From Streptomyces sp. TSRI0107 (GTDB taxonomy: Bacteria; Actinomycetota; Actinomycetes; Streptomycetales; Streptomycetaceae), in NCBI RefSeq assembly GCF_001905845.1, contig NZ_LIVZ01000011.1, forward strand, positions 248,001 to 312,000: a DNA stretch of 64,000 bases, written 5' to 3'. The notes below the pieces were generated by a model. That model searched no databases, was not told the DNA's origin, and worked only from the letters and a program-made list of their open reading frames with translations. The translations under genes were made by a program, and so were the position numbers. Shown piece by piece: positions 61,994 through 64,000 of the stretch. How positions within the stretch are numbered: the stretch's first letter is position 1; every line of letters begins with the position of its first letter.

Positions 61994-63835
61994 ATGCCCG
62001 TGAACGTCACCTACCCGGGCGTCTACATCGACGAGGTCAAGAGTTCCGTACGGACGATCACGGGCGTACCGACATCGGTCGCCGCCTTCGTCGGCTACGC
62101 GCCACGCGGTCCCGCCGACCGGCCCGTACACATCACGGGCTGGGCCGACTACGAGGCCGCCTTCGGCGGGCTCCAGGCCAACTGCCCGATGAGCTACGCC
62201 GTCTACCAGTTCTATCTGAACGGGGGCAGTGAGGCCGAGATCGTCCGGGTGGTCAAGGAGGACGAGAAGCCCGTCCGTCTGCCGCTCGGGCCGAGTACGT
62301 CCCCCAAGGAGACCCCGGCCCGCCCGGCCGCCGCGCCCCCCAAGGGGAACGACGGCGGGGACGCAGCAGCCGAAGGCGAGGGCGGAGACGCGGCGGCCGA
62401 TGACAAGAGGAAGGGCGGAAAGGGAGCGGGAGAGACGGCCGCCACCGAGCGTTCCGGCAACCGGCCCCGTTCCACCGCGCCCGGCCTCGTCGCCGCCTCG
62501 CCCGGGCGGTGGGGACGGAGTCTGCGGGCACGTGTCGACTACGACACGTCCGAAGGACCGGACCTCCCGAAGGCCCGGCGGGAACTGTTCAACCTGACCG
62601 TCCGTGACATGGAGACCGGCGCCGAGGAGAGGTACCTCAACGTCAGCGTGCGCTCCGACCACCCCCGTAACCTCGCCGACCTGCTGAAGACCTCGCGGTT
62701 GGTCCGGGTCGACACGGACGCCCCGCTCGACGCGATTCCCGAGGCGAACGGGCTGCCGGAGAAGGCAGGCGTCGACCCGTTCAGCCTGGAGTCCAACCAG
62801 GTCGCACGGGGTGACACCCGGCCGCTGTACTACGCCCCGGAACAGGAGACCGCACGGAAGCCGGAAGAGGACGAGCGGACCTCCCTGGGGCTGACCGACT
62901 ACTTGGGCAGCCCGCAGAAGAAGACGGGCCTGCACCAGCTCCTGAAGACCGACATCTTCAACATCCTCTGCCTTCCCGACATGCACTGGCTCGCCCAGCA
63001 TCTGGCGGTCAAGGGCGGCGACACGAAAGATCTCCGGACAGCCGCGCTGGAACTGTGCGTCGACCGGCGGGCCATTCTGCTGGTCGACCCGCCACCCGCA
63101 TGGGACCCGGCACAACCCGCTTCCTCGGCCGACGCCGTGAGCTTCGTGGTGGAGAAGATCGACGCGGTCGAGGTCGGGGACTCCGGCAAGAACGCCGCCG
63201 TCTACTACCCCCAGATCCTCGCCCCCGACCCCCTGCGCCAGGGCGCCCTGCGGGCCTTCCCGCCGTCCGGCGTGATGGCCGGCGTGCTGGCCCGCACCGA
63301 TGTCCAGCGCGGAGTGTGGAAGGCGCCCGCGGGCACCGACGCCTCACTCAACGGCGTCAGCGAACTCGAGGTGCCGCTGACCGACCTGGAGATCGGCCGG
63401 CTCAACCCGCTCGGCGTCAACTGCCTGCGCCGCCTGCCCGCCGCGGGCCCGGTCGCCTGGGGAGCGCGCACCCTGCGCGGCGCCGACCGGCTCGCCGACG
63501 AATGGAAGTACCTCCCGGTGCGCCGGCTCGCCCTCTTCATCGAGGAGAGCCTGTTCCGCGGCACCCACTGGGTGGTGTTCGAACCCAACGACGAGCCGCT
63601 GTGGGCGTCCATCCGCCTCAACGTCGGCGCCTTCATGAACTCCCTGTTCCGCGCGGGCGCCTTCCAGGGCCGCACCCCCCAGGAGGCCTACCTGGTCAAG
63701 TGCGACAAGGACACCAACCCGCAGAACGACATCGACCGCGGAATCGTCAACATCCAGGTCGGCTTCGCACCGCTCAAGCCCGCCGAGTTCGTGATCGTCC
63801 ACATCCAGCAGCTCGCCGGCCAGATCCAGGTCTAG
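61994..63835 (+). CDS. Contractile injection system sheath protein (eCIS/phage-tail-like)
   Basis: The 613-residue protein is a phage-type tail sheath: YPGVYIDEVKSSVRTITGVP and TSVAAFVGYAPRGP at the N-terminus, and EESLFRGTHWVVFEPNDEPL, then SIRLNVGAFMNSLFRAGAFQ, at the C-terminus, with the closing HIQQLAGQIQV. The sheath forms the contracting outer tube. Residues about 100-160 are an Ala/Gly/Lys/Asp-rich low-complexity insert, making the protein longer than usual for eCIS sheaths. It starts the operon; the tube gene follows 10 bp later. The 230-bp upstream gap should hold the promoter; AAAGAGG precedes the ATG. Confidence 0.92.
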   Translation: MPVNVTYPGVYIDEVKSSVRTITGVPTSVAAFVGYAPRGPADRPVHITGWADYEAAFGGLQANCPMSYAVYQFYLNGGSEAEIVRVVKEDEKPVRLPLGPSTSPKETPARPAAAPPKGNDGGDAAAEGEGGDAAADDKRKGGKGAGETAATERSGNRPRSTAPGLVAASPGRWGRSLRARVDYDTSEGPDLPKARRELFNLTVRDMETGAEERYLNVSVRSDHPRNLADLLKTSRLVRVDTDAPLDAIPEANGLPEKAGVDPFSLESNQVARGDTRPLYYAPEQETARKPEEDERTSLGLTDYLGSPQKKTGLHQLLKTDIFNILCLPDMHWLAQHLAVKGGDTKDLRTAALELCVDRRAILLVDPPPAWDPAQPASSADAVSFVVEKIDAVEVGDSGKNAAVYYPQILAPDPLRQGALRAFPPSGVMAGVLARTDVQRGVWKAPAGTDASLNGVSELEVPLTDLEIGRLNPLGVNCLRRLPAAGPVAWGARTLRGADRLADEWKYLPVRRLALFIEESLFRGTHWVVFEPNDEPLWASIRLNVGAFMNSLFRAGAFQGRTPQEAYLVKCDKDTNPQNDIDRGIVNIQVGFAPLKPAEFVIVHIQQLAGQIQV

Positions 63836-63845
63836 GAGGACGACG

Positions 63846-64000
63846 ATGCCGGAAGTGACGCGCCGGGACCCCTTCAAGAACTTCCGCTTCAAGGTCAAGT
63901 TCAGCGGGGAGACCGCCTACATCGCGGGAATCAGCAAGGTCAGCGGGCTCAAGCGGACGACCGAGGTCATCCGTCACCGCGACGGTGGCGACCCCGGCAC
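63846..64000 (+). CDS. Contractile injection system tube protein, N-terminus (cut by window edge)
   Basis: The first 51 codons are visible: PFKNFRFKVKFSGETAYIAG, then ISKVSGLKRTTEVIRHRDGG. This is the T4 gp19-like tube protein found next to the sheath in eCIS clusters. AGGAGG overlapping the sheath stop serves as its binding site. The rest of the cluster (baseplate, spike, ATPase, effectors) should lie to the right of the window. Confidence 0.9.
   Translation, partial: MPEVTRRDPFKNFRFKVKFSGETAYIAGISKVSGLKRTTEVIRHRDGGDPG

Overview
The window is high-GC actinobacterial DNA and almost certainly a Streptomyces chromosome. Supporting signs are the third-position GC bias, the frequent GTG starts, a complete cvn conservon (sensor kinase, roadblock, DUF742 and GTPase genes), a SNF2/SWIM helicase pair, a DUF5709 protein, and the start of a phage-tail-like contractile injection (eCIS) cluster at the right edge.

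Positions 1-253 hold the N-terminus of a Ser/Thr protein kinase. Positions 545-21241 form an accessory island that looks like a composite anti-phage or DNA-surveillance locus. Its left part reads leftward: a small unknown protein, a BRCT-nuclease, an unknown 202-residue protein, a GmrSD-type (DUF262/DUF1524) enzyme fused to an alkyltransferase-like domain, and a ParB-like protein. Next is a rightward giant SF1 helicase with a C-terminal Vsr/DUF559-like nuclease. Then comes a leftward UvrD-type helicase with an N-terminal RelE-like domain, divergent from a rightward, translationally coupled drmA-drmB-drmC set (the DISARM core). No DNA methyltransferase is visible in the window, so this is not a canonical DISARM locus. 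Five copies of a 16-bp motif (leftward genes read it as TTGACTSAGTTCACAC) lie 74-106 bp upstream of these genes and of a SNF2 helicase 13 kb further right. This suggests shared control.

Positions 21283-30179 are metabolic: an aldehyde dehydrogenase with a GAF-domain regulator, a Tat-exported amidase, and a xylose cluster (ROK repressor, xylB, divergent xylA). Positions 30359-38610 hold the SWIM/SNF2 pair, a MITE-like inverted-repeat element, small unknown genes, a PadR regulator divergent from an alpha/beta hydrolase, and a methyltransferase. Positions 38754-44580 hold an MHYT protein and the cvn operon with an extra roadblock paralogue.

Positions 44707-57202 hold a DUF6397-like gene, tesB, a DUF3516-type helicase, a membrane hydrolase, zinc-independent L31, DUF5709, a heterodimeric ABC exporter whose two ATPase halves are degenerate in complementary places, a secreted PNGase-A-like protein and a MarR regulator. 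Positions 57292-61763 hold a MarR-adjacent ABC exporter, an MltG-like lytic transglycosylase, a flavin monooxygenase and yjbQ. From 61994 onward the eCIS sheath and tube genes begin and run off the window.

All calls come from reading translated sequence and motifs by eye. No database search was run, so family names for divergent proteins are judgements.
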